A DNA stretch of 64,000 bases from Eudorina sp. 2006-703-Eu-15 (taxonomy: Eukaryota > Chlorophyta > Chlorophyceae > Chlamydomonadales > Volvocaceae). The notes beneath the pieces are model-generated. The model searched no databases. It was not told the origin of the DNA and worked only from the letters and a program-made list of their open reading frames with translations. Made by a program: the position numbers and the translations under genes. Location of the stretch: assembly GCA_003117195.1 (NCBI GenBank), contig BDSI01000035.1, positions 432,001 through 496,000 of the forward strand, written 5' to 3'. Shown here one piece after another: positions 46,265-59,966 of this stretch. Position 1 is the first letter of the stretch, and each line of letters opens with the position of its first letter.

Positions 46265-46774
46265 CAGTGTTGCTATCTTCCAAACGGGGAAATAGAATTC
46301 CGCAGGTTTCCGGCCTGTCGCCAGTAGCCAAAAAACCTTTGGCAGGGCAGATTTTGGGGGGCTTCCTAGGTGCCAGGAAATAAAAACCTCCGAGGCAGGC
46401 CGGAAATATTTCTGCGTGTTTCGACAGCAGGGCCACTGTATGTTACCACAGCGACGACAGGGATTCTAAGTCCATGGCGGCCTGAAGTGCGCTTTCCCTG
46501 CGTCGCGGATGCATATGGGAGGGTAACCAGGAGTTGGTGACACGGCATTCGAGTGTGTTTTGGAGGTAGACAGGTGTACGATGCAGGAATTTTCCCTGCG
46601 CCTACAGATTTACAGGCCTTTTTGGTAGTCTGAAAAATAGTTGGCAGGGCAGATTTCCGGCTCTCCACAGCGTCAAATAAATGAAATCTCGCAGGTTTCT
46701 TGGGGGTCCGGGAAATAGAAAATTTCCGGGTTTTTTGCCCGTAAATATTCTTTTTATTTAAGATAGCAACACTG
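46265..46774. mobile_element. 510-bp hAT-type non-autonomous element
   Basis: 15-bp perfect inverted ends CAGTGTTGCTATCTT, with an 8-bp target duplication GCCGGGAT on each side (46257-46264, 46775-46782). The paralogous spacer holds the single, empty target at 27977-27984. End sequence and 8-bp duplication fit hAT. The interior has repeated 'ggcagggcagatt' and no coding capacity. Confidence 0.92.
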
Positions 46775-46782
46775 GCCGGGAT

Positions 46783-48473
<1,691 letters not shown>

Positions 48474-48740
48474 TCCCGACCGGGCGTTCCAAGGGGCCCA
48501 GCAGGTGGCTCGTTGGCGCCTCATCTCATAAGTCAACCCCTACTGCGCACCCATCCTCCATCACCCGCGAGGGGGGTCCGTGCGTGCGTGTGTGCAGCAG
48601 CCATACCAGCCATCCAACTAATCCAACACACCAGCAGCAGGGTACATACATCAGCCAGCAGGACACCTCGTGCGCCAGGATATACACCCGCCCTCTCCTG
48701 CGTGGAAACCGCATCCGCGAGACTCGCCGAATCGCATGGC
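48474..48740 (-). mobile_element. SINE S1-related copy, diverged
   Basis: Paralogue of 31,943-32,215, in the same position relative to the downstream lectin gene. Confidence 0.55.
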
Positions 48741-49077
48741 GGGTATGCATACATGGATCTATCCACTTAATTGCTTGTCATCATAAACTAGATAAATCAT
48801 AAGAATACGTACCAATACCCGCGCGCGCGTGCGAGCAAACGCATGCTGATGAGTAAGGAGCGGCATGCACTACACACATGCGCGCGCTACATGCACTACA
48901 TGCACGCACACGTAGCTAGCCAGCTAATTAGGCCAGGTCCCTCCGCGCCCGCCGCCATTTATTTATTTACGTATTTATCGAGGTCGCTCGTACCATCGCA
49001 CGGCGGCACACCCACGTAGCAATGGACCTCGATGCTGAAAAGATCGCTTCTACATATCAGAGAAGGCAAGTAGCCAG

Positions 49078-49221
49078 GGTGTAACACGACTCACGACCTG
49101 ACAAGGTCGCACGGAAAGAGTACTGATACTCGATACCAATTGTAACACGGCGCGGCCAAAGGCTTCTCGAGATGCTGTGCAGGGTCATTGTTAGGGACTT
49201 ATACTGTAACCCAGCGTTACA
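49078..49221 (-). mobile_element. Possible second, truncated TRIM-like element
   Basis: A 76-bp segment beginning TGTAACAC and ending CGTTACA (49146-49221) is followed on the minus strand by TTGGTATCGAG, a primer-site-like sequence as in the 23.8-kb TRIM. The other end shows only TGTAACACG. Absent from the paralogous spacer at 59,245. Target duplication not identified. Confidence 0.4.
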
Positions 49222-49781
49222 CAGGGTTGGGTAGCTACCCTACAGCAGGGCCACGCATCCACGGATTTATCATGACCGACGACATAGCATAAAATGACGA
49301 CATACATGACGCACGGCCATGCCGATATGAGGGAGAGATGGCCATGGAAAGTATCACTCCGCGTGCGTGCCGTGCGTGGCGGCGTAATAAAAAAAGACCT
49401 GCTGCTGGACGCGTCGGAGTAGACTCCGTACGGAGCAGACGGAGCAATGGCACGCGAGTGACGTAGCGTGAGTGCCATCCACGCAGCTAACAAACTACGT
49501 AACTAATAATAACAAGAAACGATTTATTTAGACAACAGACACGCGCGCATGGATGGATAATACCGTACATACACGGTGATGAGCCCCTAGAGCCCCATGA
49601 TGAGATGGCGGCCTGATGCCTGCTGCTGGAACAATATGAACACAACACACCTCCAGCAGGACGGATAGGTGCGTACGTATATGTACATGAATATATACAG
49701 GAAATAAATAACTAAAATAACGAACTTCGGGGCGCGAACAAGAACCAAGAACGCTCGGGTACGTACATATGTACGTACGTA

Positions 49782-52700
49782 CTACGCCCCAAGCACATCG
49801 TTCGCGGCCGCCGTCCACACGACGTCGACCGTGCACATGCAGCCGTCCTTGAGCACCCACGAAGCCACCTTCACCACGAACCCCTCGCCCGTGACGCTGA
49901 CGACGGAGATGGAGACGCGCAGAGCGTTGTCGGAGTTCTTCACGCCATCGATGGAGTTCAAGGACGCGGTTACGGCAGGTACGACCGCGTACTGCGATGG
50001 GAAGGAGACGTAGCGCTGCATGCTCCTCGTCGACTGGCCGTTGCAGCCCCAGTTGGTTGAAGGGCTGCAGCCAAAGTCCATGCGGAAGAAGCCCGTCTGG
50101 ACGTGGGCAGCCCGCGCCCGAACCTGAAAGCAAGGCAAGTAATAAGGCAGCGAAGTAATATATATGTAATAATGTACGGAGGCATTAGATGCACGGCACC
50201 TGCTGTATGTTGCTTGACGTCGGTCATCACTCAATCATCAGCAACCTTATTTTATATTCCTCTCCCAGTCGCGTGCCGGCGCGCCTATCTAGACATTAAT
50301 AATTCACCACCTCCAGCAGCCATCGCCGCCACCATTAATATTCATCCACCACCGCACGCACCCACACCCCAAAACGCGCACACGCACGCACCTGCGCCAC
50401 CAGACTGCCGACTTGGGACGTCAACCCATTGGCCTACATGCAACAGAAACAAAACGCGCGCGTGCGTGCAAGGGTAGGTTGGTACTGGTTATTATTAAAT
50501 AAAGGGACGGCAAACAGCAAGGCGTCATCCACCTACCGTCAGTTAGTTCCAGGCATGTATATTCGATGAACGAATGTGCATGGATATAAATGAGTATACG
50601 AACTTGATCCGTCATGCACACGCTCGCTCGCTGTACGTGCGTGCGTACGGCAACGAATGGCTGATCAAGATAGACGCGCGACGTGTGTATCACGCACGCA
50701 CACAACAGATAAACGAACAGATGCACGCGCACATAGGTACACACAAGCGAGTCACATGCAAACATCGATATAGAAATGATCAGCAGTAGTATGAAACTTG
50801 AACAGCGAGCTAGCTAGCTAGCTAGCTAGCTAGCTAGCTAGCGACGTAAACGAGTTCTGTGTGTATGTGCGTGCGCGCGCGCACCTTGCTCTCCAGGACG
50901 CTGACCTGAGACGTCAACCCAGCAGCCTGCACGCATCAGGAAAAACACGTGCACGTTCAGGTTTACTTCTTATTACCCAGGGGTCCACTGCAATAATGTC
51001 AGTAATGATGATAAGCAAGGGACGGCGAATATATAGCAATCAAGCAAGCAAAGCCATCCGCGGTACAGCAGTGTAATCGATCGGGGTACATGACGGGGTG
51101 CGTGCGTGGGTCGGTGGTAGGCTGTCACCATCATCAAGCGATGGCCTGCATCGATCGATATGTGCCTGCTTCCTCCATGCATGCTGCTGGGTGTACACCC
51201 ATGCGCGTATCGAATAACGAGGCAACGCCCGGACCATAGCACCATACTATAATGTGGACATGTGGACAAGTGTACGTACACATACACCCATCCACACGCG
51301 CGCTGTGCGGCGCTGCACGGCAGTGCGTAGCTTGATGGCCAACAACTATACATTATTGTTGCTTGACACAGATACACGCGTACACAGGGGTATGTGGGGT
51401 CTGGTAAGCGGGTCCCGATTCATAAACACATACATACACATACAGGGGGTTCGATTGCGCACCGACCTTGCTCTCCAGGCTGCTGATGCGACCACCGAAG
51501 TTACCGGCCTGCAAGCAAGCAAGCAAGTCGATCGATCGGCGGACGACAGATACATAAACATAAAAGCACCGCCGCAGTGACATTAACATACACCAATAAA
51601 GTCAGGCCCGCGCCGCGGCAGATTATTCGCCATTACTGCAACCGTATGTACATACAAGCACAACATACACTACCGTACACATCCGTACTTCAGCCCAGCA
51701 CGCAGCGTGATGATCCATGCATTCCGTCATCCATCCTCACCGTCGCCTCCAGTGAGCCCACGCGGCTGTTGTAATCGGTGACCTGCGTGGGCGGGGGGGG
51801 GGGGGAAGAAGGTGAAGGGGCACGGCAGGTAGGTAGGCGCGCAGGGTGAGTTGCTTGGTGCGTGTATGTAGCTGGCGCGGGCGGGGCAATCAAGCAAGGG
51901 CGGTCGGTGCGCGCGCGCGAGGACACACACATACACACACGGGCACGCTCGCAGCAGCGAGGGACGCCGATAGGCAGGGCTAGCTAGCTAGCTGCCCGGC
52001 ACTCACAGCACAGCACAGCACAGCACAGCACACACAGGTATGTTTAGCGCACGCACACACGCACCCTGGCCTGCAGCAGGGTCTCCAGTGCGGCGATGCG
52101 GTTGTAGGCCTCGGTGAGCTGGTTGGGGGCCGGGTCGTTGAACAGGAGCGCGTGGAAGGTGCCGGAGGCGGACCTGCATCGCATCGCATCGCAAACAAGC
52201 GAGAAAGGACAGCAGTACAGCCAGCCAGAGTTAAATACGCAAACGAAAAGCCAGACGGTCATCAGCAGTCCGTTGTGAGATGTAGTGCTAGTATGTAGTG
52301 GTACCGGTGACGGTTTTCAGGCTTCATCTCGCACTCCTGGGAAGGTACGTAGGATAGGACGGAGCAGGCCACACCGGCCCAGCACTATGCAGGTTCGGCG
52401 TGCATTATTGTAATGCCGAATGTTACTAGTATTGCTTTATTTTTAGGATGTTACAGCGGACCCCGCGGGTCATCGGTGACAGCCCCGCCGACAGCCCAGG
52501 CTTCCTCACCATACACTGCCTAAATGAACTAACGCCACCATGGCGCTCCGGACAGGCTCCCCAAGTGCACCGAAACACTCCCCGGGCCCACACTACCAGG
52601 GAACCAACCCGTTCCTGAGAACCAACCATGGCAAGGGATAAAGCCCGCTCAGGGGGAGTTAGCCACCAGGGCGCCCCTATTAGCGAACCACCACCCCCAC

Positions 52701-55212
52701 CAAGGCGGGGTCACTTCTCCAGCGGTGGCCCGTAGTCTTGGAGGGCCACGGGGGCTCGCGAGTCACCATTCAGGGGCCTGCCCGTACGGTCCCACCGGGC
52801 CGAAAAAACCGCCCACACCTAGCGATAGCTCCACTGGGCGTCAGTGCCCTGTCCACCCGCGGTCTATTACGACAGAGTACCTACAGGGCTTAAGAATCCT
52901 GGCCTGACGGAACCGGGCCTCGGCACACAAGACGACCGTCCTGCACTTTCAGGATGGGGTGTGTAGCCCCCACCGCTGACCACCCTTTCACTGGGACTCC
53001 CAGCTCAGCGAAGTCGTAGCAATATTGCTTGTGATGTATCGATAAGCGGTGGTCACACATTTCAGGATGTCACCAACAGCACACGCACGAGTGTGCAGGT
53101 CGGTGCATGTATGTGATTCATGGTTAGGGCGCCATGCATGTCTATGTCGCTCACGTGTAGATATTGACGTCCGTGTAGCGGCTGTCAGTGGTGGCAGAGG
53201 TATTGGCCTTCAGCTGACAGAACACCGAGTACACGGTGTTCGCCGTCAGCTGCAGGGGGAAGCGGACGGGGCTGCTGGAAGAGCCCGGCGGACTGGGCGT
53301 GGTTGAGGGCGTCGGACGCGGCGTGGGGGACGTCGACGGGCGCGGCGAAGGCGAAGGGCGAGGCGTGGGCGAAGGGCGAGGCGTGGGTGTAGGCGTGGCC
53401 TGCGGAACCGCCGCCGCCGCCGCAGCCGCCGCCACATCAACAGCACCAGCAGCTGCGCCTTTGGGCACCAGCTCGAAACCCGTCACCTCATCACGGGCGG
53501 CTCCATCGGGGCTTCCTACAATGTCGTCAGCGGCGGCTTTGGCAGCCGTCAGCATAGTTGGCGTCTCCCCGTCGACATCCAGGCGCGCTGCGGCCGCGGC
53601 AGCAGCAGCAGCAGCAGCCGCTGTTCCGCCGGTCGTCGGCGTGTACACAGCGCAGGAAGCCGCGTTGGGCGGGTACACGCTGATCCCCGTTAGGGAGGCC
53701 TTGGCACCCGCCTGGTTGGGCACGAAGCGGATGTCCAGGGACACCGACTTGGAGGCGAATCCGGAGGTCTGGGTCACTCGGACGCCGCTGGCGTACAGCT
53801 GCAGGCAGGATATGTAGGCCTGGTAGACGGACGGCTCGATGTACTGCGACAGGACTTGCACACTGGCGTCGTTTGCGGAGGTGATGGACGAGGCGCCGCA
53901 GTTGGTGGCGCGGTAGGCAGCGGCCTTGGTCTTGGCCTCGGCAAACTGCGGGTATCGATAGAAAGCACACGTGCGCGCGATGCATACATGTCGGCAGGCA
54001 GTGTAAGAACGGACGGCTGTTGGAGGGAGTGAGCACACAATCACCTCGTCCTGGCGGCGGATGTTTTTTAACAACACACCCCGCCCGCAAGCAAGCCACT
54101 GAACATCCAGATAGACGGAAATCTCTCTCTGCAGATGCGATTTGTATGTACGCCTTGCCGTACGTTCTAAATGTAGCACCGTACTGCGCGCCGTACAGCG
54201 GGTACGTACTTGTACTATTGCTGTAGCCTGACGCCCCCACCAGCACCTACATTACCGAGCGACCGGGCCGCTGGACGGTGTTCATGGAAACGCACGCACG
54301 TTGCTTTGGTTCACACCGCACGCACCTGGCTTGCGCTTTGGAAGTAGCGGGATCCGCTGCCACCGGCGCTGCCGGACCAGCCGAAGCCCTTTGCAGCTGC
54401 GTTGAAGGAGGCGGCCGCCCCGGTCGCGGTCGATGTGGCCGTGTCCTGGAGGTACTGCCTGCGGGTACGCACGCGCGCGCGCGCGGAGCGTCCAGCCATC
54501 CAGCCATCCAGCCATACATACAAGCAAGTGCGCATCATACATTGCAGTGGAAGCGACGACGGATACGACGGATGAATGAATGCCGCCCTTAGATGATATT
54601 ATTACCAAGAATAAATGCATCAATAGGGTCTAAAATGTATGAAATAAACGATGAGGTTGCTCATTACTTTAGTCTTCAAATCCGCTGCTGGCTGCGCCGG
54701 ATGGAACTACTATATAGGCATATCATCGCCCTCAGGCAGAACGCGCAATTTAGAAATAGAACAACCAGGAAGGCAGGTCAGATGTTGCTTGCGTACAGAC
54801 TGTCTGTTGGTCGGCGGTTAGGATGGTTGAGTGCTTAATTGCTCGCTTACTTGTTGGGCGCAGTTTGGCGCGATGGCATGATACATTCAAACGTGTGCAC
54901 AACACAGCAGGCGCCGACGGAGGCAGTTAGCAACTAGATTGCCTTCGCTAAACCCTGCTCAACTCACTCGTAAGTATAGCTCGAGTAATCAGAGCATGCC
55001 GACTGGTGCGCTTGTAGATATGATGAGGTTGAGGAGGACGTCCGGTAGATGTTGTAGACGCCAGCGCTTAACACGGCCTGGCAGGCAGCGCCCGCGGTGC
55101 CATCCTGAGCCAGGGCAGGACTGCAAATAAAGTACGCGGCCGTGACAACAAGTAGCAGAGCGTGCTGCTGCAGCAGCCCGGCTGCTTGATTTCTAGCGGC
55201 GGTAGTTGGCAT
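49782..55212 (-). CDS. Secreted H-type lectin, copy 2 (about 595 aa)
   Basis: Nine exons join in phase: 55212-54968, 54458-54326, 53945-53155, 52173-52065, four 42-nt mini-exons (51782-51741, 51508-51467, 50926-50885, 50433-50392) and 50123-49782. Signal peptide in exon 1 (LLLVVTAAYFICSPALA). Exon 3 has the largest linker of the family: Ala-rich, then Pro/Thr/Arg/Ser repeats (TPRPSPTPRPSPSPRP). The mini-exons encode eight heptads, the longest stalk here. The H-lectin exon reads HVQTGFFRMDFGC ... GCMCTVDVVW. Intron 3 carries a retroelement insertion with an 8-bp duplication. A TATA-like box lies about 230 bp upstream. Likely extracellular and oligomeric; ligand unknown. Confidence 0.85.
52438..53022 (-). 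mobile_element. R1 retroelement insertion in lectin copy 2
   Basis: A 585-bp insert is flanked by TATTGCTT (52430-52437 and 53023-53030). Copy 1 has the uninterrupted site at about 61,430-61,445. On the minus strand the insert ends '..gctgtaacatcctaaaaataa', a short A-rich tail. 5'-truncated, no reading frame. Confidence 0.85.
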
Positions 55213-55438
55213 CCGAGCGGTTGATCGTGAAATGAGGCCGCAGGACGCAACAGCTTATTCGCAGCAGATTGAAATGAAATTATAATTACTGGTGAATTTC
55301 CAGCTGGATATTGTTATTGGAAATTGCTCGTTCACTGGTGAATGCACGTAACAAAGGTAACTAACCGTAAGGCAAGCAACACGGAAGGATACTAATGTGA
55401 CAGGCTTTGAATGGTGATGTGCTGACCAAAATTGCACC

Positions 55439-55446
55439 TATTTATA
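55439..55446 (-). promoter_or_regulatory. TATA-like box of lectin copy 2
   Basis: TATAAATA on the minus strand, 227 bp before the start codon. The same box is kept at the same distance in copy 1. Confidence 0.5.
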
Positions 55447-55479
55447 TTAATCCATACCGTCTAGTAGAGTTCCTGGATC

Positions 55480-56060
55480 TCGTTAGGTAGGTCGTTCAGT
55501 CGGTCGCAGCAGTACGCGCCCATGCAGCCAGTGTCGGAAATGTACACCAGGGTGACCGAAGTAGAAACGAAAAGATTGCTCTTCCAACCGATGCATGGTG
55601 ACGAGAGCCCATGAGACATCGATCCGGCGAGCTAGAGGCACTTCATTTCGTCAGTACATACTTACGTACGTAGAATCCTGCATGTATCATCCGGCCGGGG
55701 AAGTTCGTTGGAATAGCAGCCGTGCGAAGCAACCACCCCGACCTCTAACAAATCCAATTAGTACCACCAAAGTAATATTACGTATATCCTAAGGACGACA
55801 TGAGCAGTTAGCCGAGCCGCTGCCGATGGAGCGCGCCACGCCACGCACGCAGGCAACCGACATGCAGCAGCGCAGGCACTGCGGCGCATCTTCAGGCATG
55901 GCATACCAAATGGCGTACTTCTATCAGGTATGTATGGCACGATGACACATGCACGCACGGGCATTCCTTGAGCTGTGAAAGTGTACCGCTGCTGGGCCGG
56001 TAGGTCGTCGCTCGGCACGCACCAGTAACGAACTTCCAACCGCACCGACCCAAATTGCAC
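55480..56060 (-). pseudogene. Possible diverged lectin-like exon pair upstream of copy 2
   Basis: Minus-strand pieces reading VQFGSVRLEVRYWCVPSDD...QRYTFTAQGMP (56060-55960) and VTLVYISDTGCMGAYCCDRL...EIQELY then stop (55575-55480) are kept in the duplicate at 63,490-63,990. They recall the first and last strands of the H-lectin exon (VQTGxxRM..., GCMCTVDV). A one-base length difference between the duplicates upstream of the second piece argues for decay, or for an intron there. Confidence 0.3.
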
Positions 56061-56227
56061 GGCACGGACTGACGGTCAGCGTCACGCAGCACACCGACCA
56101 CGTAATAGCAGCTGTCATACTCACACATATATACCGCGACAAGTCCACGTACAGTCCACAGCTCCACACGCACTCATCATAACCAGGCGCCTTGCTTGCT
56201 TGCGTGGTTCGTTGGAATATTATTACT

Positions 56228-56264
56228 ATTACGGATGTTACGGCGGACCCCGCGGGTCATCGGT
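56228..56264 (-). repeat. R1 3'-end fragment
   Basis: 'acggatgttacggcggaccccgcgggtcatcgg', the last bases of family R1. Confidence 0.5.
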
Positions 56265-56410
56265 TGGAATATGCATATATTATTATTTTCCCATGCGTAC
56301 GTACGTATGTACATGCACCGTCGCATCATCATGAACGTCCATATCCCATGCGCGCGGTACAGTACGTACCTCTCTCGCGCGCGAGGCCGGCGCACCCCAC
56401 ACAACGAAAA

Positions 56411-56752
56411 CCCTGCACCAGCCTGGACCGACCAGCCTGCACCAGCGAGCCTGCCTACACCGACCAGCCTGCTGCACCAGCCTGCACCAGCCTGCACCAG
56501 CCTGCACCAGCCTGCACCAGCCTGCACCAGCCTGCACTAGCCTGCACCAGCCTGCACCAGCAGCCTGCACCGACCAGCCTGCTGCACCAGCCTGCACCAG
56601 CCTGCACCAGCCTGCACCAGCCTGCACCAGCCTGCACCAGCCTGCACTAGCCTGCACCAACCTGCACCAGCCTGCACCAGCCTGCACCAGCCTGCACCAG
56701 CCTGCACCAGCCTGCACCAGCCTGCACCAGCCTGCACGCACCAGCCTCGCTG
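56411..56752. repeat. 10-bp minisatellite CCTGCACCAG
   Basis: About 30 near-perfect units with occasional CCTGCTGCACCAG and CCTGCACCGACCAG variants. Open in all frames because the unit has no stop codons; no evidence of translation. Confidence 0.95.
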
Positions 56753-58560
56753 CACCAAGCTGCTGGGCTCCTCCGCCGGGCGGGATGGCATGGTTTAGAT
56801 GGATGTGGCAGCGAGCTGCTGGCTCGCTCGACTTGCTTCATACCCGTCACCACGCAGCAGCAGCCTCACTCGCTCACCATTACGTTCCGCCGTCAACCGT
56901 TCATTCGTTACTATTAGATACAGAAACCCCGCTTGGAAACGAACGAAGAGCCGCGCCTTAGTTTTTCGATACGCGACGCGCGATGTATGTGGGTGCTAGA
57001 TAGTTAATAGGTAGGGTCGGTTTTCCGCGCTGCACTTCCGTGTGTACATACAGCATGGGCAGCAGCGTCGTGACCGCGTTCGCGCGCCCGGGGTCGAGAG
57101 CAATCGATCGATGTGGCAGCCGCATCGTAGTAGTAAGCGTTACAAGGTGGACCCGAGTCCCGACCGGGTGTTGTGTAGCACCGTGTTTGCCGCCGCCGGG
57201 GTCTGCGGGCAGGGATGGTGAGGCATCCGGCCTACCTACCTACCTTGCTGGCTCCTCCCGCCACGCCATCCAACTCTCAAGATGCTATGGATGACTTCGT
57301 TGTCCGGGTGACAGCGAACATACGACCGACGATGGTGATGAACCACGCGCACGATGCAGTGTTTTGTTTTAGTCCGCAGGGACAGTCCACCCATCGACGC
57401 AGATAGAGCGAGGGGCATATATCGATACACCATGTGACGCCTGGATGGTGCGAAGGAAGCTGACGGGGGGCGCGCAGGGCTCGCGGCACAGTTGCGGACT
57501 GCTTGAGGGCCGTTTGACCGAATGGTCTCGTATAGGGGCTATCTCTGTAACGGGGGTGGTCCCAACCAGCGCGAGCGTGGGCCCTCGCTGTAACTACCGA
57601 CCCTAACTAACCCGTGCAAGTCTGGAGGAGACATGCAAGCGTATGTACTGATGCAATGGGGGATGGGTATTTTCATGCCACGTAGGGTACGTAGGGTCGA
57701 TGGGTTTAGCTGCTTGTCGAAACCGCACCCTCTTGACTAGCTAGGTTGCCGCGACGTTGACGGTTGACGGTTGAACAGCCGGCCCTACCTTGCTTGTGGC
57801 GCCAACGGGGTAGATAGGGGCCGAGAGGGATGGATCCATCAGGTCATCGGTTACATCGGTGACATATATACAGCAGCCGTAGCCTCATCATATCACCAAG
57901 CATCGCACACGCCAGACTATCTGAAAGTAAGTAAGGGGCGGGACGCCTCGCTGCGACCTTCGTGCTTGATGAATATGCTTGAATCTGCCAAGCAAACAAG
58001 CGACCGCCGGCGTCCCCAGCCAATGCAAGCAACCTAATAATACAGCAGGGCGGGCCCAACCGAATTTTAAATATAATTGACGTTATCAAATAGCACAACT
58101 AGCGCACAGCGGCAGCGCGCACGTGCGCAGCGTGGTAACAAGCCATAGCTGCGTACCGCCCGCATCGATCGACCCGCCGTCGCCAGCATCGATCGATAGA
58201 TGCAGGGGACGCACGGAGTCATCGGCGGCGCGCGCGGGGCGGCTCGCTCCGCGCCCCGCCCCTTCCCTCCGCATTTGCTTGGTACAAATAGGTACATACG
58301 TACACATATACATTATTGCCGCACGGTGTTTCGGCATCTGCTGGCTGACAGATTGCTTGAGAGATAGAGGTGCTCCCATTATTACCAAACACCTGTTTGT
58401 ACACGCACCCGCGTCCCCCTCCATCGGTCTGCTGGGTGGATGGAGGCTCTACGTACGTGCTGCGTAACTTTGCCCCTACCGCGCCGCAAATAATATCCGC
58501 AAGTAGCCTACCTATCACCAGCCTTGCCGTGACCAGATGATTTAGATGCTTACTGGATGG
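56753..58560. other. Intergenic region and duplicated spacer (block C)
   Basis: 56,753-57,840 shows no gene; it has a short S1 fragment at 57,141-57,175 ('acaaggtggacccgagtcccgaccggg'). From about 57,850 it is a paralogue of 47,640-48,370. Confidence 0.5.
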
Positions 58561-58696
58561 CTTCGCCCCTTCATCAGAACATATAGACGATGTCGATCAT
58601 ACATTCGACTACGTACCACTGACTTAACTAGCGTCGTTCTACGTAGCCACGCAGCCCAACAACGCAATTATGTGAACGAACCTACCCTGCCTAGCT

Positions 58697-58950
58697 AAGT
58701 CCCGACCGGGCGTTCCAAGGGGCCAAGCAGGTGGCTCGTTGGCGCCTCATCTCATAAGTCAACCCCCACTGCGCACCCATCCTCCATCACCCGCGAGGGG
58801 GGTCCGTGCGTGTGTGCAGCAGCCATACATACCAGCCATCCAACACACCACTTGTTAGGTACACGCACCTAGGTACCTCGTGCGCCAGGATATAAAACCT
58901 CTCCTGCTGGACGGACACCGCATCAGCGAGACTCGCCGAATCGCATGGCG
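58697..58950 (-). mobile_element. SINE S1-related copy, diverged
   Basis: Paralogue of 48,474-48,740 with an internal deletion. Confidence 0.5.
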
Positions 58951-59966
58951 GGTATGCATACATGGATCTATCCCGTTACTTGCTTGTCACAAACTAATAA
59001 ATACATTAATAAGGACACGTACCATCCAATACCCGCGCACGCGTGCGAGCAAACGCATGCTGATGAGTAAGCAGCGGCATGCACTACATGCACTACATGC
59101 ACACGAGCTCCAGCTAGCGAGCTAGCTAGCTAATGAGGCCAGCAGGTCCCTCCGCGCTCGCCGCCATTCGATTTGTCGAGGTCGATCGCTCGTTCCGTTG
59201 CACGGCGGCACATACACCGACCTACGTACGTACAAATGGACCTTGATGATGAAAACATCGCTTCTACATACAAATACGGGTCCACCTTGTAACGAAAGGT
59301 TATATATGCAAATAGAAGGTAGCTAGCTAGGGTTGCGTGGGTAGCTCGCTACCCTATAGATAGGGCCATCCAAGGATCAATTTCGTTATTATGCATGTAT
59401 GACCGACCGACGACCTATACATAGCATAAAATGGCAACATGACGCTGAGCGGCCATGACGATACGAGGGAGAGATGGCCATGGAAAGTATTGCTCCGCGC
59501 TATCCGCGCGCGCGCGCGTGCGTGGCGGCGTAATAAAAAAATGACCTGCTGCTGGACGGAGTAAACGGAGCATTATTGGCACGCGAGCGACGTAGCGCGA
59601 GCGAGTGCCATCCAGCTAACAAACGACGTGCGTAACTTGCTAGTTAATAACAATTCGTTTATTTAGGCAAGCAATCGACACGCGCGCCTGCTGCATGGAT
59701 ACGCATTAATAGCATTACCGTACGTACACGGTGAGCCCCGTACATATCCATGTATGTGCGTATCGATGTACAACTAGCTAGGCCGGCGATTGATGAGACG
59801 GCCTCGATCTATCGCTGCTGGAACAATATGAACACAATCAACACACCTCCAGCAGGACGTACGGATAGGTGCGTATATGAACGTATGTGTATGAATACAT
59901 ACAGGAAATAAATAACGAACTCGGGGAACAAGAACTAATAACGCTCGGCTACGTATGTAATAAGTA

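Noticed and set aside
56192..56853. LHQPAPACTS / AGAGWCRLVQ repeat proteins
   Set aside because: The 10-bp minisatellite has no stop in any frame; no start context, splice sites or paralogue supports a gene.
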